A DNA stretch of 43,733 nt from Rheinheimera sediminis (lineage in GTDB: Bacteria; Pseudomonadota; Gammaproteobacteria; Enterobacterales; Alteromonadaceae). The position numbers and the translations under genes are program-made. Where the stretch lies: NCBI RefSeq assembly GCF_004005375.1, contig NZ_RZUF01000028.1:1-43733 (forward strand), read 5' to 3'. The notes under the pieces are model-generated. The model was not told the origin of the DNA and ran no database searches. It worked only from the letters and a program-made list of their open reading frames with translations. Shown in pieces: positions 31,823 through 40,781 of the stretch (its first letter is position 1; each line of letters opens with the position of its first letter).

Positions 31823-34537
31823 ATGAACTCTCGTTATAAGCCACTGGCGCTGCTGCCTTTATTTGTCTCTTGCTATGGCTACGCACAAAGCAGCAGCGCG
31901 GATACACAGCAACTGATGCGCCAATACAAGTTAAAAGAAGCCGATGTGGTGCTGTGTCAGAAACAAAGCAAGGAAGTAGCTGCTGTTCAACAGTGCCTGC
32001 AGCAAACTAAAGTGATGGAGAAAATTGAAGTCAAAGGACGTTATACAGGCCCAGAACTTCCAGAAATAGTTGGGCGTTATCACCTGGACCGCAATTTTAT
32101 TCAGCGCAGCCCAAAATCTACAGGTGACATTAACGAGCTTATTGCCTTAATGCCAGGCGTGCAGTTGTCGGAATCGGCCTATGCTTTGGATCAGGCGGCA
32201 GAAATTCAGGCAAAAGAGCTATCCATTTCCGGCGCTCAACCCTGGCAAACCGGTTTTTTCCTCGACGGAGTGAATTACAACAGCAGACTAGATCCGAGCG
32301 GAAGTTCTGGTGCTTTGTATGAAGCCAACGACGTAAGAGGCTCGGCCCAGGCTTTTACCCTGAACAGTCAGTTAGTAGAGTCTATAGATGTCTATGATAG
32401 TAATATTCCAGCTAACTTTGGTGATTTTTCTGGTGGTGTGGTCGATGTAACATCGCGCTCAGCTTTTGATCAAAATAGCTTTAGTCTGAGTTATCGGGGT
32501 ACCCAAAGTGATTGGGGGCGCTACAAACTCATCACAGGTGATAACGATAACGCCACCCAAGTCAGTACCGGCGATGCGCCTGTTTATGAAAAAAATAGCT
32601 ATGGTGCATCCGCCAGTCATACCTTTAACCGTCATCATGCGTTGCTTATCAATATCAACTATCTGGAAAGTACCGTCAGTGAGTTATCTTTAGGTGAGAT
32701 GGTCAATACACAAAGGGAAAACACCAACCTGCTGCTGAAGTACTCGCAGCGGGATTTGTGGCTTGACCGCGTAGATTTAACAGCCACCTACGCGCCTTAT
32801 AAAAATCACAACATACAGACAAACGTCAAAGACAGCGAGTTTGTAGTGGAAGGCGGTGGTTTCAGTACTGCGCTGAACCTGGCTGAGGATCTGGCATTGG
32901 GTCAGTGGTCTGGTAAACTTAGCTATAGCAGCAGCGAAAATAGCAGAGAAGCCGCCGATCATTATTACGTCTGGCTGCAAGCCAAAGGTAAAGACTGGGG
33001 ACAACTGGATCAGGTAAACAACTCCTCAGTAACGCCAGTATCAAAACAAGGTGGTTTTGGCGATTTGGATAAAACCCAAAACAACATTCGAATAGAAAGC
33101 AGCCTGCAACTGAATGATTTTGAAGCATTGGGCTTAAAGCATCGAATGCTGCTGGGTATGGATCTTGAATCTGAACACATAAAACGCCAGCGGTTTTATG
33201 ACAGTTATAACTATATAGCTGCCCGACAATACTCCAGCACTCAAACCCCTTTGAACTGTAACGGCTATTTGTTCGACTGTGTTGAGCTTGGTTTCTTCAG
33301 GCCTTTAGCTGACATAGAACAAGAGCTGGGCAGACCCTTGGATTTGTCCAGGGTTGAAGACATGCTGCTGTACAGCGAAAACGTTAGCTCCACCCCTCAG
33401 TACTTTGAATCCAGACTTGTGTATCCATCTGAATTCATTGATGAAAAAGTGATAAAAAATGCGCTGTACCTGACCGACCAACTCGAGTCCGGCGACTGGG
33501 ACTGGCATCTGGGCTTGCGCTACAGCACCGACAATTTTTTCAAAAATCAAAACCTGGCGCCCCGTCTGAGTGCTGGTTATCGCTTATTTGGCGATGCAGA
33601 TTCTTTGCTGACATTTGGCCTGAACCGCTATTACGACGCAGGACTTCTGGGCTACAAAATTAAAGAGGCACAACTGCCTTATTATGTGCAATACAGGCCT
33701 ATCCGTAACGGTGTACTGCAGGGCTGGCTGAGATCCTCTAGCGACAGCGATACTCGTGTACGGTACGATAATGTAAAAACACCTTATGACGATGAAGCCA
33801 CCTTAGGCTTTAAGCAGAATACCGAACACTTTGGTACTTTTAGCATTAAAGCCGTAAAACGCTGGAAAAAAGATCAACTGGCCGCAGCCTCAGCTCCTGT
33901 GCGGGAAAGTGACGGTTATTTCTATGAGTACCAAACCAATAGCGGCAGCGGTTACAGCAACAGATTGTCTCTGTCATGGAGCCAGCAGTGGCAAGATCAT
34001 AGCTTCTGGTTGAATACCAGCTTCAGTAAAACCTTTAGCAGCAGCAATGAGTTCGACGAAAACATCAACAATACAGCAGCGGATGAACTGGTAATTCTGG
34101 ACGGGCAACTAACCAGTCTGGACGCATTAAACAGAATAAATACTAACTTTGCCCGACCACTGGTGCTGAATTTTGGCTGGTCATCCGATTGGACAGATAA
34201 CCTCAACAGCAGCCTGACCGCAACCTATAAAGCCAGCTACACTACCGCTGTCGCTACAGGGGCGTACGATATCAGTGGCAATACAAACTGGTTGTGCCCT
34301 GAGTGCAGCTCAGGCGCTGTGTTGGTCCCGGTTTACAGCACAAAGCGACTGGACGGCACTACGCTACTGAATTTAGCCATTAACTATCAATTGTATCAAT
34401 CTGCTACTGGCAATTTGGCTCTGAGTGCGGATATCACCAATTTATTTGACAGCCGTACCCATCAAATAAGCCCTGGGGCTAATGGTGTAGAAGTAGGACG
34501 CCAGTTCTGGTTTGGAATATCGTATGACTATTATTAA
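31823..34537 (+). CDS. TonB-dependent outer-membrane receptor
   Basis: 904 residues from the ATG at 31823, which has GGAG upstream and opens a signal peptide (LALLPLFVSCYGYA). After a 35-residue helical extension with two cysteines (VVLCQKQSKEVAAVQQC), the TonB-box-like VMEKIEVKGR leads to the plug (INELIALMPGVQL, ELSISGAQPWQTGFFLDGVNYN) and a 22-strand-type barrel ending NLFDSRTHQ ... RQFWFGISYDYY with the aromatic terminus. Extracellular cysteine pairs occur (LNCNGYLFDC and WLCPECSSG). Ligand unknown. Linkage to a di-heme peroxidase and Fur-like sites suggests an iron or heme-type cargo, but this is inference. Confidence 0.88.
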   Translation: MNSRYKPLALLPLFVSCYGYAQSSSADTQQLMRQYKLKEADVVLCQKQSKEVAAVQQCLQQTKVMEKIEVKGRYTGPELPEIVGRYHLDRNFIQRSPKSTGDINELIALMPGVQLSESAYALDQAAEIQAKELSISGAQPWQTGFFLDGVNYNSRLDPSGSSGALYEANDVRGSAQAFTLNSQLVESIDVYDSNIPANFGDFSGGVVDVTSRSAFDQNSFSLSYRGTQSDWGRYKLITGDNDNATQVSTGDAPVYEKNSYGASASHTFNRHHALLININYLESTVSELSLGEMVNTQRENTNLLLKYSQRDLWLDRVDLTATYAPYKNHNIQTNVKDSEFVVEGGGFSTALNLAEDLALGQWSGKLSYSSSENSREAADHYYVWLQAKGKDWGQLDQVNNSSVTPVSKQGGFGDLDKTQNNIRIESSLQLNDFEALGLKHRMLLGMDLESEHIKRQRFYDSYNYIAARQYSSTQTPLNCNGYLFDCVELGFFRPLADIEQELGRPLDLSRVEDMLLYSENVSSTPQYFESRLVYPSEFIDEKVIKNALYLTDQLESGDWDWHLGLRYSTDNFFKNQNLAPRLSAGYRLFGDADSLLTFGLNRYYDAGLLGYKIKEAQLPYYVQYRPIRNGVLQGWLRSSSDSDTRVRYDNVKTPYDDEATLGFKQNTEHFGTFSIKAVKRWKKDQLAAASAPVRESDGYFYEYQTNSGSGYSNRLSLSWSQQWQDHSFWLNTSFSKTFSSSNEFDENINNTAADELVILDGQLTSLDALNRINTNFARPLVLNFGWSSDWTDNLNSSLTATYKASYTTAVATGAYDISGNTNWLCPECSSGAVLVPVYSTKRLDGTTLLNLAINYQLYQSATGNLALSADITNLFDSRTHQISPGANGVEVGRQFWFGISYDYY

Positions 34538-35642
34538 AAACACAAAGCGGAACTTGCTGATCACTGCGATGCTCTGCCCTCTGCTATCGGTGGCGAGTAC
34601 CGAAACCACCTCCCTTCGAGCTTTATACAATCAGCCTGTAGCTCAGTGGCCACAAGCTCAACTGGACGCAGGAGTGAGCCAAGCTGAGCTGGCACCTTTG
34701 CCTGCCACAGCAAAGCCACAAAGCCAAACAGAGTTATTGAAATACCAGCTTGGTGAGCAACTGTTTTCCGATGTGATACTGTCAGCCGATAATAGCGTCA
34801 GTTGCGCTAGTTGCCATGACGCAAAGCTACAGTTCTCTGATGCCAGAACCACAGCAGTAGGAATTAAAGGCAAAACCGGCAACCGCAATACGCCTGCCTT
34901 GTTTAATCTGGAACTCTGGCATAGTTATTTCTGGGACGGTCGCACTACAAGCCTTAAAGTTCAGGCTTTACAGCCTATCAGTAATCCAATAGAAATGGAT
35001 CTGCCGATCGAAGAGGCAGTCAGAAAGTTAAATGCATCGAAGCATTACCAAGTATTGTTTTCGCAAGTGTATAACAGCACCCTGATTGATGCAGAGCAGC
35101 TAGCCGACGCTCTAGCTTATTTTGAACTGCAGATCAAAGCTCCACGCACTGCATATGATGAATTCCTTGATGCAGCTTACAGCAAGGATCCACAACGGCA
35201 GAATAAAAGCACCGAAGCGTTAAATGACCCACAGTTGTTGGGGTTGCATCTATTTCGCACCAAAGCCCGTTGTTTAAACTGCCACCAGGGGCCACTGCTG
35301 TCTGACAATAAGTTTCATGTCACGGGCCTACACTTTTATGGCAGACCTTTCGAAGATTTAGGACGCTATCTGGAAACTAAAGTCGCCACTGATTCAGGTA
35401 AATTCCGCACCCCGTCTTTGCGCGCGGTATTTCACACAGGCCCCTGGATGCACAATGGCTTATTTACGCAATTTGACGGTATTGTAGCTTTTTACAACAA
35501 TGCCGGATTAAAAGCCCGGCTGCCAAAACATGGCTTAAAAGAGGATGCAGCCCCCTTTCCTGAACACTCACCTTTATTGCAAAAACTACAGTTAAGTAAA
35601 GCAGAACAGCACGCCTTAACTGAGTTTTTAAAAATACTCTGA
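34524..35642 (+). CDS. Di-heme cytochrome c peroxidase/MauG family protein
   Basis: 372 residues from the ATG at 34524, overlapping the receptor gene by 14 bases. A signal peptide (NLLITAMLCPLLSVAS) directs it to the periplasm. Two heme c motifs are present, CASCH (Cys94, Cys97, His98) and CLNCH (Cys250, Cys253, His254), along with family segments TPALFNLELWHSYFWDGR and FRTPSLRAVFHTGPWMHNG. Enzymes of this family reduce peroxide or, like MauG and MbnH, oxidise aromatic residues of a partner protein. Here it could modify the cargo, receptor or lipoprotein encoded upstream. Which branch it belongs to cannot be settled without alignment. Confidence 0.9.
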   Translation: MTIIKNTKRNLLITAMLCPLLSVASTETTSLRALYNQPVAQWPQAQLDAGVSQAELAPLPATAKPQSQTELLKYQLGEQLFSDVILSADNSVSCASCHDAKLQFSDARTTAVGIKGKTGNRNTPALFNLELWHSYFWDGRTTSLKVQALQPISNPIEMDLPIEEAVRKLNASKHYQVLFSQVYNSTLIDAEQLADALAYFELQIKAPRTAYDEFLDAAYSKDPQRQNKSTEALNDPQLLGLHLFRTKARCLNCHQGPLLSDNKFHVTGLHFYGRPFEDLGRYLETKVATDSGKFRTPSLRAVFHTGPWMHNGLFTQFDGIVAFYNNAGLKARLPKHGLKEDAAPFPEHSPLLQKLQLSKAEQHALTEFLKIL

Positions 35643-35647
35643 CTCAC

Positions 35648-35667
35648 AGCGGTTGCCTGCAACCGCT
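35648..35667. terminator. Bidirectional hairpin between convergent genes
   Basis: AGCGGTTG-CCTG-CAACCGCT is a perfect 8-bp stem with a four-base loop, between the ends of the di-heme peroxidase and GGDEF-EAL genes. T-rich on the plus side only weakly. Confidence 0.6.
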
Positions 35668-35671
35668 CCTT

Positions 35672-37534
35672 TCAAAGCAAAGCAGAAAACTCGTCCACAG
35701 ATACAGCTTTTGACCAGAAATAGCCCTGGCCACAACTGCAACCTGCCCGTAATAATAGCTTCAGACTTTGCGGGTCTTCCACTCCTTCGGCTACAGTATC
35801 CAGACCTAAACTGCGCGCTAACTGAATAATGCCATCAACCAATGCCAAGTCTTTGTCATTCTGAGCGATACGAGCTACAAAAGAGCGGTCTATTTTTAAA
35901 CTGTTCAAATTAAACTGACTTAAATACCCCAGATTAGAATAGCCTGTACCAAAATCGTCGATGGCAAAACGCACTCCTAACACAGACAACTGCTCCATTT
36001 GTTGTTTTACCAGCATCCGATCCTCAATCAGCACAGACTCGGTTAGCTCCAACTCAAGCGCATGCGGCGCCAGACCGGTTTCAGCCAGTACTTTAGTCAC
36101 TACTGCAGGCAAGTCCCCTTGTTTAAACTGTATGGCGGAGATGTTGACCGCTATATTTAAACTAAAACCTGACTCTTGCCATGATTTAGCCTGAGCGCAA
36201 GCTTTTTGCAGAACAAAGATCCCCAGCTCCTGAATTAAACCTGTTTCCTCTGCCAGAGGAATGAATACGTCAGGAGGCACCTGTCCAAGTTCTGCATCAA
36301 ACCAACGCAACAAGGCTTCAGCCCCAGTGATACTCTGAGTGGTTAAATCATAAGTCGGCTGATAAGCCAGGGTAAAAAGCTGCTGTTTTACCGCCAGACG
36401 CAGGCGCATCATCAGGTTAAATTTATCCAGCTGTTGCTGCTCCATTTCAGCCTTGTACCAACAAAATCTGTTCCGCCCCATCTTTTTAGCCTGGTACATA
36501 GCGGTATCAGCTTTTTTGCATAGCAGGTGAAAATCGGTGCCATCTTGCGGCGCAAGAGTGACGCCAACAGAAGCTGATAATTGAACTTTATGTTGTTGTA
36601 CCAAAAATTCTTGCTGACAACTTAGCAGTAAGTTCTGAATGCGTTGCTCAAGTTCAGCCCTGTCTTGCCACTGGCTGATCAGCACGACAAACTCATCTCC
36701 GCCAAAACGACTTAACAGATCCTGCTCTGACAACTGGCTTTGCAGCATGACCGCCAGATGTTGTAATACTTCATCCCCGGCCTGATGACCTAAAGCGTCA
36801 TTAATAGGCTTAAAGTTATCCAAATCAATAAACAACAAAGCGACAGACTGCTCTGTGTTTTTGGTAAAAGCACGCTGAAATGCCAGTTCACACTGAGTAC
36901 GGTTTACAAGCCCTGTTAGCGGGTCATGCTGCGCTAAGCGCTGAATTTCCTGCTGAGACTTCAGCACTCTGTCGTTTTCTTGCCTGAGCTGGCGCAGTAC
37001 ATCTTTGGTATCGCGGGCTATCAGCCTCATGGTAAAACCACTGACCAGCAGTAAAAGATTCAAGCTAATAAAGGTGTTCAATGTAACAACTGCAGGCTTA
37101 AAATATACCCAGCCTTGTAAAGACGCCAGAGCTAAACAGGAACAAAACAGCACTATGAATCCGAATAGCAGCAGATAAAAACGCCGACCGCTATACATAG
37201 CAGCATACGCCAGCACCAAGGGATAGCCCAACAGCATCAAGTCAAAAATACCCAGATTGATACTGATCAAACTGCAGATCATCAAAGTCAGCAGCCACAA
37301 TAAAGCGCCTATGGCAAAACGGAGGTTTTGTCGCTTCAGCAAAACTAAAATGCATGTTAAACCAATAGCTGTAGCCAATAAAACAGTAGCCGATTTAGGA
37401 CCAGAGGCCGCGGCGCCACAAATCACCGCGAGCAAACAAATCCAGACAATTTGTTTCAGCCGATTCAGCTGAGCTGCAGTTAAAGCTGTAATATCAGAGC
37501 CTGCTGAAAAATCAAATAAAGTCCACTGCTTCAT
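35672..37534 (-). CDS. Membrane GGDEF-EAL cyclic-di-GMP protein
   Basis: 620 residues. The N-terminal 170 residues hold about six transmembrane helices (a MASE-like sensor block), then a coiled coil, GGDEF (RFGGDEFVV, 278-282) and EAL (GAEALLRWF, 406-408). All usual phosphodiesterase residues are visible: NISAIQF, ELTESVLIED, IDDFGTGYS, LKIDRSFV, AEGVED and GQGYFWSKA. The cyclase motif is intact too, but the inhibitory I-site reads SEQD where RxxD is expected, so product inhibition is probably lost. Both activities are possible; phosphodiesterase is the safer guess. Confidence 0.92.
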   Translation of the reverse strand: MKQWTLFDFSAGSDITALTAAQLNRLKQIVWICLLAVICGAAASGPKSATVLLATAIGLTCILVLLKRQNLRFAIGALLWLLTLMICSLISINLGIFDLMLLGYPLVLAYAAMYSGRRFYLLLFGFIVLFCSCLALASLQGWVYFKPAVVTLNTFISLNLLLLVSGFTMRLIARDTKDVLRQLRQENDRVLKSQQEIQRLAQHDPLTGLVNRTQCELAFQRAFTKNTEQSVALLFIDLDNFKPINDALGHQAGDEVLQHLAVMLQSQLSEQDLLSRFGGDEFVVLISQWQDRAELEQRIQNLLLSCQQEFLVQQHKVQLSASVGVTLAPQDGTDFHLLCKKADTAMYQAKKMGRNRFCWYKAEMEQQQLDKFNLMMRLRLAVKQQLFTLAYQPTYDLTTQSITGAEALLRWFDAELGQVPPDVFIPLAEETGLIQELGIFVLQKACAQAKSWQESGFSLNIAVNISAIQFKQGDLPAVVTKVLAETGLAPHALELELTESVLIEDRMLVKQQMEQLSVLGVRFAIDDFGTGYSNLGYLSQFNLNSLKIDRSFVARIAQNDKDLALVDGIIQLARSLGLDTVAEGVEDPQSLKLLLRAGCSCGQGYFWSKAVSVDEFSALL

Positions 37535-37747
37535 ACACTGTGATATCTCTGTAGTTGCAACCTCAAGTGGTCACTCTTCACTGAAAACGATAAAATCTGC
37601 AACAAAGAGCCATCGCTCGAGAATACCAGACTATTCACAGATTAATACAGGAAGAACTCAGTTAAATGATGAGGAAAATAGCGCCTTATGTAACAGGGAG
37701 GCAAGCTCATAGCCCACAGGAGGCGTTAAGTGCGGATGCTACAGACA

Positions 37748-37774
37748 AAAACACCGGCATAGCGCCGGTGTTTT
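37748..37774. terminator. Rho-independent terminator after the second TonB receptor gene
   Basis: AAAACACCGGC (37748-37758) and GCCGGTGTTTT (37764-37774) form a perfect 11-bp stem with T-run tails on both strands. It ends the minus-strand receptor transcript. Confidence 0.88.
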
Positions 37775-37797
37775 ATAAAAAAGTAGTACTAAAACTA

Positions 37798-40632
37798 CTA
37801 CATGCTGTAGCGCACACCTAAAGCAAAAGTTCGGCTATACAAAGCGGTACCAAAGTTACCTGTGGTTGCATCATTGCCATAGTAGTTCTGATACAGCTCG
37901 TTGGTCAGGTTGGTACCATCCAGTGTCAGCTCAAACTGTTCTGTCAGTTTGTAGCTTAACTGGAAGTCCATACTGGCCTCTGACTTATTACGTCTTTCCA
38001 GTGGATTGGCAAACAAAGCCGCTTCATAGTTAGCCAGGAAACCTTCACGCCATGAATACGACAATCTCATGCCCAGATCGTTTTTGTCATAGGCCAACAC
38101 CACGCTGTAAGACGAATCAGATACACCAAACAGATCGGTATTTCGATAACCTGTGATCTCGCCTTCACTATTGGTATCAGGAGTAGTTTGCGAAGACGAC
38201 AGTCGGGTGTAACTGGCCTGCACACCAAAACCATCTAAGGCTTCAGGTAAGTAATCAGGGAACCAGACTAAACCAATTTCAGCACCTGAAAGTTCCCCTT
38301 CAGAGGCATTATAGGGCTGAGTGAGTACAAACTTGTATGGAGTTGGATCAGTTGCAGATTTTGGCGCTGTTACTGAACGACGGAAGCCAACCACAAAGCC
38401 GTCGATATCACGTCTGAATACAGTACCGTACAGCGAGCTGGCTTCGGCAAAATACCACTCCAGCGATACATCATAGTTTTGTGACTCTGTAGGTTTCAGA
38501 TCAGGATTACCGCCACCTGCAGTGCCGTAACCAATACCTGTAACATCTTCGTTATAGATAATCAGCGGGTTTAAATCGCCAAAGCCCGGATAACGTAAAG
38601 TTTCGGTATAAGCAACGCGAGCCTGTAAATCATCAGTTAACTGATAACGAGCCGTTAGGCTGGGCAGAATTTTACGGGTTTTATTTTCTCCCAGACTGGT
38701 GTTTTGCGCTGCGCCTGGTGCACTTTCCTGATAGAAAGTGGAATCGGTATCTATGCCGGTATAACGGGCTCCTATTTCACCATTTAATGCACGACCTGCA
38801 ACTTCAGTCTCAAACTTCCCCTGCAAATACAAGGACAAAGTGGTGGAATCTATGTCAAACGAGCGCTGTAAATCCAGTTTATTCATGCCATACATAGCAC
38901 GGTATTGGTCGGCGTTGTTGCGTATAAGGTGGCCATTCGCTACGACCCATGAGGTTGGGACATTGGCTTCACCATCCATAAAACCACTGTTGATCGAAGC
39001 CAAACCATCCAGAGTGGCAACATTAATACCACCACCACCACGGTCCTGACGGCTAAATGAGGTCGTGGCGCCACGCTTGTCATAACGAACACCTGTTTCC
39101 ACAGTAGTAAAGAAACCATCCAAACGATAGGCTAAATCTGAGGTAAAGGTGACTGCATCCCCTTCATCTTTATTCGCGTTGTCGTACATACCATCTGTCA
39201 CATAAGCCGATGGATCAGCCATGCTGGATTCATCCATGCCAGCTGTAGCCGGGTTGTCTTCAAAATTAAAACCAGGGATACCGCCACTTTCGTTGAAATC
39301 GACATTGAGCTTGTAGTTATTGCCTGGACGCACAAAACGCATCGCAAAAAAATCAGTATTGTATTCGCTGTCCTGATACACCAATTCAGATTTCAATGTC
39401 ATGTAATCAGACAACTCCCAACGTCCACCCAAAGCATGCAGGTAGCTATCTGTTTTACCTGTTGCCAGGTCGCCACTGGTAAACACCCATGGGTCGTTCA
39501 CCGAACGTGACTTCACTATATTTGTGCCAGGATGAAATTGTACATTAGCTGAAGCTGCAGCCTGGGCCGGAGTCATTCCAGCGTAACTGCCCCACCAGTC
39601 AGCAAAAGAAAACAGCAAACTGTTAAAACCTTCGTTGCGGAAACCGTTGTAAAAGGATTCAAACACATATTCAGACTTTTCGTTAGGCGCAAACTGCAAA
39701 GAAATATTAGCGGCAGGACGCTCACGTTCGCCATTGTAATCACTTTGGAATACGGCGTCACGACTAAGCATATAAGGCGTTGCAACGCCATTAATATCTA
39801 AAGTAGAACCCTGGCTCGAAGGCAAACCCGCTAATAAACCAGGTTGCCAGATTGGGTTTTCAGCCACTCCAGGCTTGTCCAAAAAAATACGCTCATAGGG
39901 AGTAAAAGGAGCTGTGGGGTTTTCCGTCATAAAAGGTAACATTGCGCCTGCTGTGACACTTTGATCACGATAACGCATTCTGGAATAGGAGACGTTCACC
40001 AAGGCACCAAACTGACCAGAGTCCAGTTGCCAGTTGTTACTGGCTAAAGCACTAAAGGTTGGATTTGTTTCTTCATTTTGCTCGGTATAAATGCCACGGG
40101 CATTGGCAATAAACTTAGCGCCATCAAAATCAAGAGGTCTGTGGGTTTTTACATCTATAGAACCGGCAATACCACTTTCAATCTGGCTGGCAGAACGGGT
40201 TTTGTACACATCAACCTGCCTGAGCAAGCTGGCTGGAATATCCTGTAAGGCGACAGCTGTGCCTGCTGCTGTAAAAATATTACGGCCGTTAATGGTGGTG
40301 GTGATATCGCTTAAACCGCGGATTGAAACTGAAGCGACCTCACCTGAAGCACGGTTCGTCACCTGCACACCTGTTACACGTTGCAGGGATTCAACCACGT
40401 TATTATCCGGAAATTTCCCTATATCTTCTGCCACTATGGCATCAACAATTTGTTCGTTGAACCTTTTAACGCCCAGGGCTTTATTCAGACTGCCACGAAT
40501 ACCTTTGACTTCGATAATTTCTACTTCTGTTGCTTTTGTTGCTTTGTTATCTTGCTGAGCTGCTGTAACTGGCTGACTCATAAGAACCAAAGCCATAGAT
40601 ACCGCACTGCTTAAGACGGATCGCTTAAACAT
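37798..40632 (-). CDS. TonB-dependent receptor, saccharide-uptake type
   Basis: 944 residues from the ATG at 40632 (GAGAGGAAAAT upstream). A signal peptide (VSMALVLMSQPVTAA) precedes a Lys/Thr-rich linker and the TonB box EIIEVKGIRGSL. The plug has the form common in Xanthomonas/Caulobacter-type saccharide receptors: VDAIVAEDIGKFPDNNVVESLQ (partly), RVTGVQVTNRASGE and VSIRGL. The barrel ends YSRTFALGVRYSM with a terminal aromatic-Met. Receptors of this clade often import oligosaccharides or other complex carbohydrates; no glycoside hydrolase or transporter gene is nearby, so the ligand is open. Confidence 0.9.
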   Translation of the reverse strand: MFKRSVLSSAVSMALVLMSQPVTAAQQDNKATKATEVEIIEVKGIRGSLNKALGVKRFNEQIVDAIVAEDIGKFPDNNVVESLQRVTGVQVTNRASGEVASVSIRGLSDITTTINGRNIFTAAGTAVALQDIPASLLRQVDVYKTRSASQIESGIAGSIDVKTHRPLDFDGAKFIANARGIYTEQNEETNPTFSALASNNWQLDSGQFGALVNVSYSRMRYRDQSVTAGAMLPFMTENPTAPFTPYERIFLDKPGVAENPIWQPGLLAGLPSSQGSTLDINGVATPYMLSRDAVFQSDYNGERERPAANISLQFAPNEKSEYVFESFYNGFRNEGFNSLLFSFADWWGSYAGMTPAQAAASANVQFHPGTNIVKSRSVNDPWVFTSGDLATGKTDSYLHALGGRWELSDYMTLKSELVYQDSEYNTDFFAMRFVRPGNNYKLNVDFNESGGIPGFNFEDNPATAGMDESSMADPSAYVTDGMYDNANKDEGDAVTFTSDLAYRLDGFFTTVETGVRYDKRGATTSFSRQDRGGGGINVATLDGLASINSGFMDGEANVPTSWVVANGHLIRNNADQYRAMYGMNKLDLQRSFDIDSTTLSLYLQGKFETEVAGRALNGEIGARYTGIDTDSTFYQESAPGAAQNTSLGENKTRKILPSLTARYQLTDDLQARVAYTETLRYPGFGDLNPLIIYNEDVTGIGYGTAGGGNPDLKPTESQNYDVSLEWYFAEASSLYGTVFRRDIDGFVVGFRRSVTAPKSATDPTPYKFVLTQPYNASEGELSGAEIGLVWFPDYLPEALDGFGVQASYTRLSSSQTTPDTNSEGEITGYRNTDLFGVSDSSYSVVLAYDKNDLGMRLSYSWREGFLANYEAALFANPLERRNKSEASMDFQLSYKLTEQFELTLDGTNLTNELYQNYYGNDATTGNFGTALYSRTFALGVRYSM

Positions 40633-40717
40633 ATTTTCCTCTCCCCTTGTCATGGTTTTATTACGCCTTCCCAGTCAAAACACAACAGACCTTCGAGGCA
40701 TTTTTTCTCATTTATCA

Positions 40718-40750
40718 AATCATGCTATTGTATGATTAATATGCTGTCAA
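40718..40750 (-). promoter_or_regulatory. Promoter and overlapping inverted repeat of the second TonB receptor gene
   Basis: On the minus strand TTGACA (40750-40745) is followed after 17 bases by TAGCAT (40727-40722), 118 to 90 bases ahead of the ATG. AATCAT (40718-40723) and ATGATT (40732-40737) form an inverted repeat with an eight-base spacer across the -10 element, a possible operator. Confidence 0.5.
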
Positions 40751-40781
40751 CTAAACAGCGAAGAAATATTCACCATAACTA

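Noticed and set aside
40091-40558. 155-codon plus-strand frame inside the second TonB receptor gene
   Set aside because: Antisense to the plug domain of the receptor, no supporting motif.
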